A DNA stretch of 64,000 bases, from the NCBI RefSeq assembly GCF_014205255.1, contig NZ_JACHNE010000001.1:4836001-4900000 (forward strand). Reading direction: 5' to 3'. A program made the translations under genes and the position numbers. How positions within the stretch are numbered: the stretch's first letter is position 1; every line of letters starts with the position of its first letter. The DNA is from Streptomyces caelestis. GTDB lineage: Bacteria; Actinomycetota; Actinomycetes; Streptomycetales; Streptomycetaceae. The notes under the pieces are model-generated. The model was given only the letters and a program-made list of their open reading frames with translations, did not search any database and was not told where the DNA came from. Positions 34,844-43,995 of this stretch are shown here, one piece after another.

Positions 34844-35349
34844 GACGGGCGGTGGAGGTGCGAGACCGGGGCCCGAGGCGCCGGCCGATGAGAGGAACCG
34901 GCTCGGACCAGGGGTCCGCCACCGTCTGGAGTGTCGGGGCGATCGCTGTCCTGTGCGTGGTGTTCGGCGTCGTCCTGGCGCTCGGGCAGGCCGTCGTGAT
35001 CCGGCACCGTGCGGCGGGCGGTGCGGACCTCGCGGCGCTCGCGGCGGCGGACCACTGGGCCGAGGGCGGTGCGGCGGCCTGTGCCCGGGCGGGCCGGGTG
35101 GCCCGGGCACAGGGCGTCCGGCTCGTGCGGTGCGAGGTCGTCGGGGAGATCTCGGACGTGACGGGGGCGTCGGGCCGGGGGCCGTTCACGGCGGAGGTCA
35201 GGGCGCGGGCGGGTCCTCCGACGGCTCCCTCGGGTCTCCCGCCTGTGGGGGCCAGGGCCCGGGCGGGTGGTGGGGGGTCTCCCCTTGGCCTTCCGCCGGC
35301 TGCTCTTCCGCCTCCTTCTCCTCGGGAGCCCCCTCCAGCAGCACCGTGA
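34840..35349 (+). CDS. TadG-like/Rv3654c-family protein
   Basis: The 169-residue protein from GTG 34840 has SATVWSVGAIAVLCVVFGVV (about 27-46), one membrane helix, then a helical Ala-rich domain (HRAAGGADLAALAAADHW) and Cys pair (about 83-99) typical of the Rv3654c/TadE-G-like family. Its final 50 residues, PTAPSGLPPVGARARAGGG…, are low-complexity and lie antisense to the helicase gene. Relatives usually stop near EVRARAG, so the tail may be an extension caused by a lost stop codon. Confidence 0.8.
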   Translation: MRRAVEVRDRGPRRRPMRGTGSDQGSATVWSVGAIAVLCVVFGVVLALGQAVVIRHRAAGGADLAALAAADHWAEGGAAACARAGRVARAQGVRLVRCEVVGEISDVTGASGRGPFTAEVRARAGPPTAPSGLPPVGARARAGGGGSPLGLPPAALPPPSPREPPPAAP

Positions 35350-37687
35350 GCAGTCGCACCGCCCCCCTCTTGTGCAGCGGGTCGTTGCCGTTGCCGCATT
35401 TGGGGGACTGGATGCAGGACGGGCAGCCGGCGTCGCACTCGCAGGAGGCGATGGCCTGGCGGGTGGCGGTCAGCCAGGCGCGGGCGGTGTGGAAGGCGCG
35501 CTCGGCGAAGCCCGCGCCGCCGGGATGGCCGTCGTAGACGAAGACCGTGGGCAGGAGCGTGTCGGGATGGAGCGGGATCGACACGCCGCCGATGTCCCAG
35601 CGGTCGCAGGTCGCGAAGAGGGGCAGCAGGCCGATCGAGGCGTGCTCGGCAGCGTGCAGGGAACCGCCGAGGATCTCCGGGTTGATCCGGGCGCGGTCGA
35701 GCTGGTCCTCGGTGACGGTCCACCACACGGCCCGGGTGCGCAGCGTACGAGGAGGGAGGTCGAGCTTGGTCTCGCCCAGCACCTCACCGGTCATGAGCCG
35801 TCTGCGGAGGAAGGAGACGACCTGGTTGGTGACCTCGACCGAGCCGTAGCACAGGCGGCCGTCGCCCCAGGGGACCTCCACGTCCGTCTCCAGCACGGAG
35901 ATCGACGTCGTGTCACGGGCGACCGTGGAGTAGGGCGGGGCGGCCTCCTCGACGAGGGCGACGGAGTCCTCCAGATCCAGTGACCGCACCAGGTATGTGC
36001 GGCCCTGGTGGAGGTGGACCGCCCCCTCGTGGACGGTCGAGTGCGCGGCGCCCGCGTCGACCGTGCCGAGCAGCCGCCCCGTGCCGGTCTCGACGACCTG
36101 GATCGGGCGCCCGCCCTCACCGCGGATGTCGGTCAGGTCGGCGGCCCGTTCGCGGCGGGTCCAGTGCCAGGCCTTGGTGCGGCGGCGCAGCAGCTTGGCG
36201 GCCTCCAGCTGGGGGAGGAGGTCCTCGCAGGCCGGTCCGAACAGGTCGAGGTCCTCGTCCGTCAGGGGCAACTCCTCGGCCGCCGCACACAGGTGCGGGG
36301 CCAGCACGTAGGGGTTGTCCGGGTCGAGGACCGTCGACTCGACGGGCTGGTCGAACAGGGCCTCCGGGTGGTGGACGAGGAAGGTGTCCAGCGGGTCGTC
36401 ACGCGCGACCAGGATGGCCAGCGCCCCCTGCCCGGACCGTCCGGCCCGGCCCGCCTGCTGCCACAGGGAGGCGCGTGTGCCCGGGTAGCCCGCGATGACG
36501 ACCGCGTCCAGGCCGGAGATGTCGATGCCGAGTTCGAGGGCGTTCGTCGCGGCGAGGCCCAGCAGTTCACCCGAATGGAGGGCGCGTTCGAGTGCGCGGC
36601 GCTCCTCGGGGAGATAGCCGCCCCGGTACGCCGCGACACGTCGGGCCAGTGACCGGTCGACCTCGGCCAGTCGCTCCTGGGAGATGACGGAGATCAGCTC
36701 GGCGCCGCGCCGGGACCGTACGAAGGCGACCGAGCGCACACCCTGCACGGTGAGGTCGGTGAGCAGGTCGGCGGCCTCGGCGGTGGCCGTGCGGCGGACG
36801 GGGGCGCCCTTCTCGCCGTGCAGCTCGGTCAGCGGCGGTTCCCAGAGGGCGAACACCAGTTCACCGCGCGGGGAGGCGTCGTCGGCGACCTCCAGCACCG
36901 GCAGGCCGGTGAGGCGGCCGGCGGCCACCGCGGGCTCGGCGGCGGTCGCGGAGGCCAGCAGGAACACGGGTGAGGCGCCGTAGCGGGCGCACAGGCGGCG
37001 CAGCCGGCGCAGCACCTGGGCGACGTGCGAGCCGAAGACGCCGCGGTAGGTGTGGCACTCGTCGACGACGACGTACTTCAGCGACTTCAGGAAGGAGGAC
37101 CAGCGGGGGTGGGACGGCAGGATGCCGCGGTGCAGCATGTCCGGGTTGGTCAGGACGTAGTTGGCGTACTGGCGGATCCACTCGCGCTCCTCGAACGGGG
37201 TGTCGCCGTCGTACACGGCCGTGCGCACCGAATGGCCCAACGGATGTGAAAGTTCCTTCACGGAGCGGCACTGATCCGCCGCAAGAGCCTTGGTGGGAGC
37301 CAGGTAGAGGGCGGTCGCGCCGCGGCCGTTCGGGGCCTCGGCGCCGTCCAGGAGGGTGGACAGGACCGGCACGAGGTAGGCCAGGGACTTGCCGGAGGCC
37401 GTGCCCGTGGCGACGACGACCGATGCGCCGTCCAGCGCGTGCTCCGCCGCGCGCGCCTGGTGGGCCCACGGATGTTCGATGCCCGCGGCCTGTACGGCCG
37501 CCACGACCTCCGCGCGGATCCGGTCCGGCCAGACGGCATGCCGACCCTCGCGCGGGGGCAAGTGCTCCGTATGAGTAATGCGCGAAGCCCTGCTCGGACC
37601 GGACGCGAGCCGGTCCAGGACCGCGCCCGGCGCGGGTCGGGGGGCGGGGTCCGTCGGGGTTCGATCGGATCGGTGATTCTTGGCCAT
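35198..37687 (-). CDS. DEAD/H-box helicase with DUF1998-type zinc cluster
   Basis: The 829-residue SF2 helicase has Walker A ATGTASGKSLAYL (about 94-106), DECHTYRG (motif II), LASATAAEP (motif III), LGIDISGLDAVV and the RNA/DNA-binding QQAGRAGRSGQG (motif VI), and the C-terminal Cys cluster CECDAGCPSCIQSPKC. These match the Hrq1/YprA-like family, thought to act in DNA repair. I start at ATG 37687; earlier in-frame starts (GTG about 37708 or ATG 37768) would add about 10-30 residues and none has a good ribosome site. The last 152 bp overlap the convergent TadG-like gene. Confidence 0.92.
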   Translation of the reverse strand: MAKNHRSDRTPTDPAPRPAPGAVLDRLASGPSRASRITHTEHLPPREGRHAVWPDRIRAEVVAAVQAAGIEHPWAHQARAAEHALDGASVVVATGTASGKSLAYLVPVLSTLLDGAEAPNGRGATALYLAPTKALAADQCRSVKELSHPLGHSVRTAVYDGDTPFEEREWIRQYANYVLTNPDMLHRGILPSHPRWSSFLKSLKYVVVDECHTYRGVFGSHVAQVLRRLRRLCARYGASPVFLLASATAAEPAVAAGRLTGLPVLEVADDASPRGELVFALWEPPLTELHGEKGAPVRRTATAEAADLLTDLTVQGVRSVAFVRSRRGAELISVISQERLAEVDRSLARRVAAYRGGYLPEERRALERALHSGELLGLAATNALELGIDISGLDAVVIAGYPGTRASLWQQAGRAGRSGQGALAILVARDDPLDTFLVHHPEALFDQPVESTVLDPDNPYVLAPHLCAAAEELPLTDEDLDLFGPACEDLLPQLEAAKLLRRRTKAWHWTRRERAADLTDIRGEGGRPIQVVETGTGRLLGTVDAGAAHSTVHEGAVHLHQGRTYLVRSLDLEDSVALVEEAAPPYSTVARDTTSISVLETDVEVPWGDGRLCYGSVEVTNQVVSFLRRRLMTGEVLGETKLDLPPRTLRTRAVWWTVTEDQLDRARINPEILGGSLHAAEHASIGLLPLFATCDRWDIGGVSIPLHPDTLLPTVFVYDGHPGGAGFAERAFHTARAWLTATRQAIASCECDAGCPSCIQSPKCGNGNDPLHKRGAVRLLTVLLEGAPEEKEAEEQPAEGQGETPHHPPGPWPPQAGDPREPSEDPPAP

Positions 37688-37847
37688 CGGCACCGAGTGT
37701 GTCACTGGCGTGACGGACAATGGAGCCAAGGCGTCGTGCACGCCTGCCCGTAAGTGATTGAATGCCATCGCGGCTGGCGAATCGTCCAGGGGACGAAGCC
37801 GAGGTGCCCCAAGGGCGACCGCTCGATAGCAAGGTGCTGGAGGATCC

Positions 37848-38189
37848 GTGGACCTGTCCCTGTCGACCGAGACCATGGGCGATCGCACGATCGTCAGGGT
37901 CGGTGGCGAAATCGACGTATATACCGCGCCCAAGCTGCGCGAGCAGTTGGTCGAGCTGGTGAACGACGGCAGTTTCCACCTTGTCGTCGACATGGAGGGC
38001 GTGGACTTCCTCGACTCCACCGGGCTCGGCGTGCTGGTCGGCGGCCTGAAGCGTGTGCGGGCCCATGAGGGCTCACTGCGCCTGGTCTGCAACCAGGAGC
38101 GCATTCTGAAGATCTTCCGCATCACCGGCCTCACCAAGGTGTTCCCCATTCACACCTCGGTCGAGGAAGCGGTGGCGGCGACCGACTGA
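37848..38189 (+). CDS. bldG: Anti-sigma factor antagonist BldG
   Basis: BldG is a STAS-domain anti-anti-sigma factor required for aerial hyphae and antibiotic production in Streptomyces. The 113-residue protein has the phosphorylation motif [13 protein letters not shown] with the target Ser57. The GTG start at 37848 follows GGAGG with 4-nt spacing. It is followed by an ATPase-fold partner gene after a hairpin, the known bldG-orf3 arrangement. Confidence 0.96.
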   Translation: MDLSLSTETMGDRTIVRVGGEIDVYTAPKLREQLVELVNDGSFHLVVDMEGVDFLDSTGLGVLVGGLKRVRAHEGSLRLVCNQERILKIFRITGLTKVFPIHTSVEEAVAATD

Positions 38190-38195
38190 CCACCG

Positions 38196-38218
38196 GGCCC
38201 GGGCCTCGCGCCCGGGCC
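38196..38218 (+). terminator. Intergenic hairpin within bldG operon
   Basis: A 9-bp stem GGCCCGGGC / GCCCGGGCC with a 5-nt loop follows the bldG stop by 6 bp. The bldG transcript is known both alone and read through into the next gene, and this hairpin could account for partial termination. Confidence 0.6.
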
Positions 38219-38324
38219 GGCCGAAGTCGCGGCAAGAGTTCGGCAGAAGTGAAGACCGAGGGGGCCCGGGCTTTCGGCGGCCCGGCGCCTCTCGACAGCA
38301 CGCCCGAAGTTGCGAGGGGGATGC

Positions 38325-38762
38325 ATGGCCACCGTTGAGCTCCGCTTCAGCGCGCTGCCCGAGCACGTCAGGACCGCCCGGCTGGTGGCGGCCGCGGTGG
38401 CGCGCAGGGCCGGAGTGGACGAGGCCGTCCTCGACGAGGTCAGGCTCGCCGTCGGCGAGGCCTGCACGCGGGCCGTCGGCCTGCACCAGACCGGCGGGAT
38501 CTCGGCACCGGTGAAGGTGCTGCTGATCGAGGAGGAGAAGCAGTTCTCCATCGAGGTCGGCGACGAGGCCCCGCATGCGGTCCCCGGCGAGCGTGCGCCC
38601 GGTGCCGGTCCCGGCGACCCCGACGGTGAGGCCGACGAGGACGAGATGGGCCTCGCGGTCATCAGCGGACTCGTCGACGACGTCGAGGTCAGCGCGGGGG
38701 AGCACGGCGGGTCGATCAAGATGACCTGGCCGACCACACCACCGCCGACCATCCTGGCCTGA
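38325..38762 (+). CDS. Anti-sigma factor-like ATPase-fold protein, BldG partner
   Basis: The 145-residue protein is a GHKL-fold anti-sigma factor homologue (S. coelicolor SCO3548 type) reported to interact with BldG. The N-box reads LDEVRLAVGEACTRAV; the usual Asn after the Glu block is Arg, so the ATP/Mg site may be altered. MGLAVISGLVDDVEV corresponds to the later G motif. ATG 38325 follows GAGGGGG at 4 nt; an earlier ATG at 38310 is less well supported. A strong terminator follows. Confidence 0.92.
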   Translation: MATVELRFSALPEHVRTARLVAAAVARRAGVDEAVLDEVRLAVGEACTRAVGLHQTGGISAPVKVLLIEEEKQFSIEVGDEAPHAVPGERAPGAGPGDPDGEADEDEMGLAVISGLVDDVEVSAGEHGGSIKMTWPTTPPPTILA

Positions 38763-38787
38763 CCGGCCACCGCGCACACCGTTTTCG

Positions 38788-38819
38788 ACGAAGGGCCCCA
38801 CCCGTGGGGCCCTTCGTCA
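38788..38819 (+). terminator. Terminator after bldG operon
   Basis: A perfect 14-bp stem, GACGAAGGGCCCCA / TGGGGCCCTTCGTC, with a CCCG loop ends the operon 25 bp past the stop codon. Confidence 0.85.
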
Positions 38820-38986
38820 TGTGCGGGTGTCAGTGGTCGCCTTTACAGTAGTTCCTGTGCCGTTCGTCGCGTGAATTTGTTCACGATCATTCGCATGCTC
38901 CACGGCAGTCCGAGAATGCTTTCAGGGCATTACCTCAGACGGCCAATTCCACTTATCGTGCTCTGTTTTGATCAGGTTCCTGTATC

Positions 38987-38992
38987 TACAAT
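38987..38992 (+). promoter_or_regulatory. Likely -10 element of hppA
   Basis: TACAAT lies 44 bp before the hppA ATG in an AT-rich patch. The -35 region at 17-18 bp spacing (about 38964-38969) is poor. The ribosome site AAGGAGG is at 39025-39031. Confidence 0.4.
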
Positions 38993-39035
38993 CCCGTCCA
39001 CATCTTGAGCTCAGCCCAAGCGTCAAGGAGGACGA

Positions 39036-41441
39036 ATGGCGGGGCTTTTCAACTCACCACAGTCGGGCCATCCCACAGACCTCGCAGCCGCCGTACTGAC
39101 CGATGGCAACCGCGTCCTCGTGGTGGTCATCGCGGTGGTCGCGCTGGCGGCGCTCGTGGTCGCGGGCGTCCTGGTGCGCCAGGTACTCGCGGCCGGCGAG
39201 GGCACCGACAGCATGAAGAAGATCGCGGTGGCGATCCAGGAAGGCGCGAACGCCTATCTGGCACGTCAGCTGCGCACGCTCGGCGTATTCGCCGTGGTCG
39301 TGTTCTTCCTGCTCCTGCTGCTGCCCGCGGACGACTGGAATCAGCGTGCCGGTCGGTCGGTGTTCTTCCTGATCGGAGCGGCGTTCTCGGCGGCCACCGG
39401 CTATATCGGTATGTGGCTCGCCGTGCGCAGCAATGTGCGTGTCGCGGCGGCGGCGCGCGAAGCAACTCCGGCGGAAGGCGAGCCGGAAAAGGATCTCACC
39501 GCCGTCTCGCACAAAGCGATGAAGATCGCATTTCGTACGGGCGGCGTCGTCGGCATGTTCACCGTGGGCCTCGGCCTGCTGGGCGCCTCCTGCGTGGTGC
39601 TGGTGTACGCGGCCGACGCGCCGAAGGTGCTCGAGGGCTTCGGCCTCGGGGCCGCGCTCATCGCGATGTTCATGCGTGTCGGCGGCGGCATCTTCACCAA
39701 GGCCGCCGACGTCGGCGCCGACCTGGTCGGCAAGGTCGAGCAGGGCATTCCGGAGGACGACCCGCGCAATGCCGCGACCATCGCCGACAACGTGGGCGAC
39801 AACGTCGGCGACTGCGCGGGCATGGCGGCCGACCTCTTCGAGTCGTACGCCGTGACCCTGGTCGCCGCGCTGATCCTGGGTTCGGCGGCCTTCGGCGACG
39901 CCGGGCTCGGCTTCCCGCTGCTGGTGCCGGCGATCGGTGTGATCACCGCCATGATCGGGATCTTCGCGGTGGCGCCCAGGCGGGCCGACCGCAGCGGCAT
40001 GAGCGCCATCAACCGAGGGTTCTTCATCTCCGCGGTGATCTCGCTCGTGCTGGTGGCCGTGGCCGTCTTCGTCTACCTGCCCGGGAAGTACTCGGACCTG
40101 GACGGCGTGACGGACGCGGCGATCACGGGCAAGGACGGCGACCCGCGGATCCTCGCGCTCGTGGCGGTGGCCATCGGCATCGTGCTCGCCGCCCTGATCC
40201 AGCAACTGACCGGCTACTTCACCGAGACCACCCGGCGTCCCGTCCGGGACATCGGCAAGACCTCGCTCACCGGCCCGGCCACCGTCGTCCTCGCCGGTAT
40301 CTCCGTCGGTCTGGAATCCGCCGTCTACACCGCCCTGTTGATCGGCCTCGGCGTGTACGGGGCGTTCCTGCTCGGTGGTACGTCGATCATGCTGGCGCTG
40401 TTCGCGGTGGCGCTGGCGGGCACCGGCCTGCTCACCACGGTCGGCGTGATCGTCGCGATGGACACCTTCGGGCCGGTCTCCGACAACGCGCAGGGCATCG
40501 CGGAGATGTCCGGCGACGTCCAGGGCGCGGGCGCGCAGGTGCTCACCGACCTGGACGCGGTCGGCAACACCACCAAGGCGATCACCAAGGGCATCGCCAT
40601 CGCCACGGCCGTGCTCGCGGCGGCGGCGCTGTTCGGGTCGTACCGGGACGCGATCTTCACCGGAGCCCGCGACGTGGGCGAGCAGTTGTCCGGCGCGGGG
40701 GCGCCGCTGAGTCTGATGATGGACATCTCGCAGCCCAACAACCTCGTGGGTCTCGTCGCGGGCGCGGCGGTCGTCTTCCTCTTCTCGGGGCTGGCGATCA
40801 ACGCCGTGTCGCGGTCGGCCGGTGCCGTGGTCTTCGAAGTGCGGCGGCAGTTCCGCGAGAGGCCCGGGATCATGGACTACAGCGAGAAACCGGAGTACGG
40901 CAAGGTCGTCGACATCTGCACCAAGGACGCGTTGCGCGAGCTCGCCACGCCCGGTCTGCTCGCCGTGTTGGCGCCCGTCTTCATCGGGTTCACGCTCGGC
41001 GTCGGCCCGCTCGGCGCGTTCCTGGCGGGCGCGATCGGCGCGGGCACGCTGATGGCGGTGTTCCTGGCCAACTCCGGTGGCGCCTGGGACAACGCCAAGA
41101 AGCTCGTCGAGGACGGCCACCACGGAGGCAAGGGCAGCGAGGCGCACGCGGCGACCGTGATCGGCGACACCGTCGGCGACCCCTTCAAGGACACCGCCGG
41201 TCCCGCGATCAACCCGCTGCTGAAGGTCATGAACCTGGTGTCGCTGCTCATCGCGCCCGCGGTGATCAAGTTCTCCTACGGCCCGGACAAGAGCATCGGG
41301 GTGCGGATCCTGATCGCTGCCCTCGCGTTCGTCGTCATCGTCGGTGCGGTGTACGTGTCAAAGCGGCGCGGAATCGCCATGGGTGACGAAGACAACGCCG
41401 AATCGAAGCCCAAGTCGGCGGACCCGGCGGTGGTTTCGTAG
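39036..41441 (+). CDS. hppA: Proton-translocating pyrophosphatase HppA
   Basis: The 801-residue integral membrane enzyme hydrolyses PPi and pumps protons outward. It has about 16 helices and the family catalytic loop DVGADLVGKVEQGIPEDDPR followed by NVGDNVGDCAGMAADLFE. The motif VGNTTKAITKG has Lys where K+-dependent enzymes have Ala, marking the K+-insensitive class. The ATG follows a strong AAGGAGG. It is transcribed alone and ends at a hairpin at 41474. Confidence 0.97.
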   Translation: MAGLFNSPQSGHPTDLAAAVLTDGNRVLVVVIAVVALAALVVAGVLVRQVLAAGEGTDSMKKIAVAIQEGANAYLARQLRTLGVFAVVVFFLLLLLPADDWNQRAGRSVFFLIGAAFSAATGYIGMWLAVRSNVRVAAAAREATPAEGEPEKDLTAVSHKAMKIAFRTGGVVGMFTVGLGLLGASCVVLVYAADAPKVLEGFGLGAALIAMFMRVGGGIFTKAADVGADLVGKVEQGIPEDDPRNAATIADNVGDNVGDCAGMAADLFESYAVTLVAALILGSAAFGDAGLGFPLLVPAIGVITAMIGIFAVAPRRADRSGMSAINRGFFISAVISLVLVAVAVFVYLPGKYSDLDGVTDAAITGKDGDPRILALVAVAIGIVLAALIQQLTGYFTETTRRPVRDIGKTSLTGPATVVLAGISVGLESAVYTALLIGLGVYGAFLLGGTSIMLALFAVALAGTGLLTTVGVIVAMDTFGPVSDNAQGIAEMSGDVQGAGAQVLTDLDAVGNTTKAITKGIAIATAVLAAAALFGSYRDAIFTGARDVGEQLSGAGAPLSLMMDISQPNNLVGLVAGAAVVFLFSGLAINAVSRSAGAVVFEVRRQFRERPGIMDYSEKPEYGKVVDICTKDALRELATPGLLAVLAPVFIGFTLGVGPLGAFLAGAIGAGTLMAVFLANSGGAWDNAKKLVEDGHHGGKGSEAHAATVIGDTVGDPFKDTAGPAINPLLKVMNLVSLLIAPAVIKFSYGPDKSIGVRILIAALAFVVIVGAVYVSKRRGIAMGDEDNAESKPKSADPAVVS

Positions 41442-41473
41442 GGAGGTCGTCCAAGCCCCAGCTCAAGGCCCGG

Positions 41474-41503
41474 GCGGGCGGCGCGCGTTGGCGCGTCGCC
41501 CGC
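41474..41503 (+). terminator. Terminator after hppA
   Basis: A 13-bp stem GCGGGCGGCGCGC / GCGCGTCGCCCGC with one G-U pair and a GTTG loop lies 33 bp past the hppA stop. Confidence 0.75.
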
Positions 41504-41653
41504 CCGCTCTGTGCGTGTACACGCCCACGCCGTGAGGCTTCTCTCGCTTGGTGCAAAAGGTTACAAAAAGGTCTTAATAGACACTCGGCGTGCGGTTGCC
41601 GTGCATCTGGCGTGTATGTTCCGGGGCCGAGAGCCATGGAAGGGACCAAACCG

Positions 41654-42217
41654 GTGAACAAGAAGCTCGCGGCCGCACTGTCCGGCGGTGCGGTACTGGT
41701 ACTGGCGCTGTCGGGGTGCGGCGGCGACGACAACGAGAAGCTGGACTCCTGGGCCAAGCAGGTCTGCGACGCCGTACAGCCGCAGGCCAAGAAGATCGAG
41801 TCGGCCAATGCCTCGATCCAGAAGGAGACCTCGGACAACAGCAAGCCGGAGGACGTCCAGAAGACCGACGCAAAGGCCTTCCAGGACATGTCCGACGCCT
41901 ACAAGGCCATCGGGGCCGCGGTGACCAAGGCCGGGGCGCCGGACGTCGAGAACGGCGAGAAGAAGCAGCAGGACGCCGTCAAGGAGCTCAACACGATCTC
42001 CACCTCGTACGCCTCCCTGAAGAAGCAGGTCGACGCGCTCGACACCAAGGACCAGGGCAAGTTCGCGGACGGCCTCAAGGACATCGCCACCGAGCTCGAC
42101 AAGCTGGGCAAGAGCGGGAACGACGCGCTGCGGACCCTGGAGGAGGGCGAGGTCGGCCAGGCGATGGCCCGGCAGACCAGCTGCAAGGCGGCCACGGCAC
42201 CGGCGACCCAGAGCTGA
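41654..42217 (+). CDS. Small secreted lipoprotein, helical
   Basis: The 187-residue precursor has a type II signal peptide, VNKKLAAALSGGAVLVLALS, with lipobox LSGC (Cys22). The mature part is highly charged and mostly helical (SLKKQVDALDTKDQGKFADG), with Cys30 and one near the C-terminus (SCKAA) that could pair. No domain is recognised. GTG 41654 has GGAAGGG upstream; ATG 41636 is an alternative. The function is unknown. Confidence 0.85.
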   Translation: MNKKLAAALSGGAVLVLALSGCGGDDNEKLDSWAKQVCDAVQPQAKKIESANASIQKETSDNSKPEDVQKTDAKAFQDMSDAYKAIGAAVTKAGAPDVENGEKKQQDAVKELNTISTSYASLKKQVDALDTKDQGKFADGLKDIATELDKLGKSGNDALRTLEEGEVGQAMARQTSCKAATAPATQS

Positions 42218-42315
42218 ACGAGGAGCATTCCCGGGGCCGGTGGGACTGCTGAGTCAAGGGTGACTGCCGGGGCGGCCTGCTGAGCCGCGCCCGATACTCG
42301 GCATGGGCGTGCGCG

Positions 42316-42424
42316 ATGCCGGACCCGCGCTACCCGGCGGGGCGATGCCGGACCCGCGCTACCCGGCGGGGCATGCCGGACCGGCGCTACCCGGCGGGGC
42401 ATGCCGGACCGGCGCTCCATCCCG
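42316..42424. repeat. Short GC-rich tandem repeats, 28-29 bp
   Basis: Three full units begin ATGCCGGACCCGCGCTACCC at 42316, 42345 and 42373 (lengths 29, 28 and 28) and a fourth partial unit starts at 42401. The units are nearly identical and contain short self-complementary blocks (CCGG, CCCGGC). They lie in the gap between the lipoprotein and methyltransferase genes. Confidence 0.9.
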
Positions 42425-42468
42425 GCACAGGCGCGTGCGATGCCGGTGCAGGCGGCCACAATGGGGGC

Positions 42469-43995
42469 GTGAGTAACGCCAGCCAGTCACCCCTGTCCCC
42501 GCTGCCCTCCTCCGACCGTCCCGATGTCGCCGCCCGGCTCCGGGACGCCCTGCTCGGAGCCTCCTTCACCGCCGACGGGCTGCTCGAACTGCTCGGCGCC
42601 CCCGCGTACGCGGCCCTGGCCCGGAGCGAGACCGTGCCCGCGCTCCGGGCGACCCGCGGGGACACGCAGCTGGAGTTGCTGATCCGGCTGTTCCTCCTGC
42701 AGCAGCCCGCGGCGCACGCGCGCGTGGCGGAGGTCCTGCCCGTCGACGCGTGCCTGGACAGCGGCTGGCTGACGCGCGTCGGCGACGAGCTCGCCGCCAC
42801 CGTGGACGTGCGGCCGTACGGCGGGCCCGGCGGCGAGGACTGGTTCATCGTGTCGGACCTGGGCTGCGCGGTCGGTGGCGCCGGCGGGATCGGCCGGCGT
42901 GACGAGGGAGTCGTCCTGGGAGTCGGCGGCGCCTCCACGACCCTCGCCGGCATCACGGTCCGTACGCCCGTCGCCGCCGCGCTCGACCTCGGCACCGGCT
43001 CCGGCATCCAGGCGCTGCACGCCGCGCAGCACGCCACGCGCGTGACGGCCACCGACCTCAACCCGCGCGCCCTGCACATCACCGCCCTCACGCTGGCGCT
43101 GTCCGGCGCCCCGGCCGCCGATCTGCGCGAGGGCTCCCTGTTCGAGCCGGTGCGGGACGACGAGAAGTACGACCTGATCGTCTCGAACCCGCCGTTCGTG
43201 ATCTCTCCCGGCGCCCGGCTCACCTACCGCGACGGAGGGATGGGCGGGGACGATCTGTGCCGCACGCTCGTCCAGGAGGCGGGGGAGCGGCTGAACGAGG
43301 GCGGGTTCGCGCAGTTCCTCGCCAACTGGCAGCACGTGGAAGGGGAGGACTGGCAGGAGCGGCTCAGGTCATGGGTGCCCCGGGGCTGCGACGCGTGGGT
43401 CGTGCAGCGCGAGGTGCAGGACGTCAACCAGTACGCCGAGCTGTGGCTGCGGGACGCGGGCGACCACAGGGAGGACGTGGCGGAGTACCAGGCGCGGTAC
43501 GACGCCTGGCTCGACGAGTTCGAGGCGCGCAAGGTGAAGGCGGTCGGCTTCGGCTGGATCACCCTGCGCAGGACGGGCGCCGCCGTGCCCTCCGTCACGG
43601 CGGAGGAGTGGCCGCATCCGGTCGAGCAGCCGCTCGGGGACACCATCCGGGCCCACTTCGACCGGCTCGACTACCTGCGTGACCACGACGACGCCGCGCT
43701 GCTCGAAGCGCACTTCCGGCTCGGCGCCGAGGTCGTGCAGGAACAGGTCGGACTGCCCGGCGCGGAGGACCCCGAGCACGTCGTGCTGCGCCAGAACCGC
43801 GGCATGCGCCGGGCCACCCGCGTGGACACGGTCGGCGCGGGCTTCGCGGGCGTGTGCGACGGCACGATGAGCGCCGGCCGCATCCTCGACGCCATCGCCC
43901 AGCTGATCGGCGAGGACCCGGTCCTGCTGCGCGACCGCACTCCGGCGCAGATCCGGCTGCTCGTCGAGCAGGGGTTCCTGGAACCGGTCCGCTGA
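42469..43995 (+). CDS. Class I methyltransferase (RlmG/HemK-type motif)
   Basis: The 508-residue protein has a SAM-binding motif ALDLGTGSGIQALHAAQHA (about 175-193) and the catalytic IVSNPPFVIS (about 238-247), the (N/D)PPF/Y motif of amino- or base-N-methyltransferases. The 150-residue N-terminal domain and a long C-terminal domain (helical, AEEWPHPVEQPLGDTIRAHF) are typical of the actinobacterial group. Substrate unknown. The start GTG 42469 follows GGGGGC. Confidence 0.88.
   Translation: MSNASQSPLSPLPSSDRPDVAARLRDALLGASFTADGLLELLGAPAYAALARSETVPALRATRGDTQLELLIRLFLLQQPAAHARVAEVLPVDACLDSGWLTRVGDELAATVDVRPYGGPGGEDWFIVSDLGCAVGGAGGIGRRDEGVVLGVGGASTTLAGITVRTPVAAALDLGTGSGIQALHAAQHATRVTATDLNPRALHITALTLALSGAPAADLREGSLFEPVRDDEKYDLIVSNPPFVISPGARLTYRDGGMGGDDLCRTLVQEAGERLNEGGFAQFLANWQHVEGEDWQERLRSWVPRGCDAWVVQREVQDVNQYAELWLRDAGDHREDVAEYQARYDAWLDEFEARKVKAVGFGWITLRRTGAAVPSVTAEEWPHPVEQPLGDTIRAHFDRLDYLRDHDDAALLEAHFRLGAEVVQEQVGLPGAEDPEHVVLRQNRGMRRATRVDTVGAGFAGVCDGTMSAGRILDAIAQLIGEDPVLLRDRTPAQIRLLVEQGFLEPVR

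Noticed and set aside
42316-42424. CRISPR array
   Set aside because: The units abut directly without spacers, so they are simple tandem repeats.
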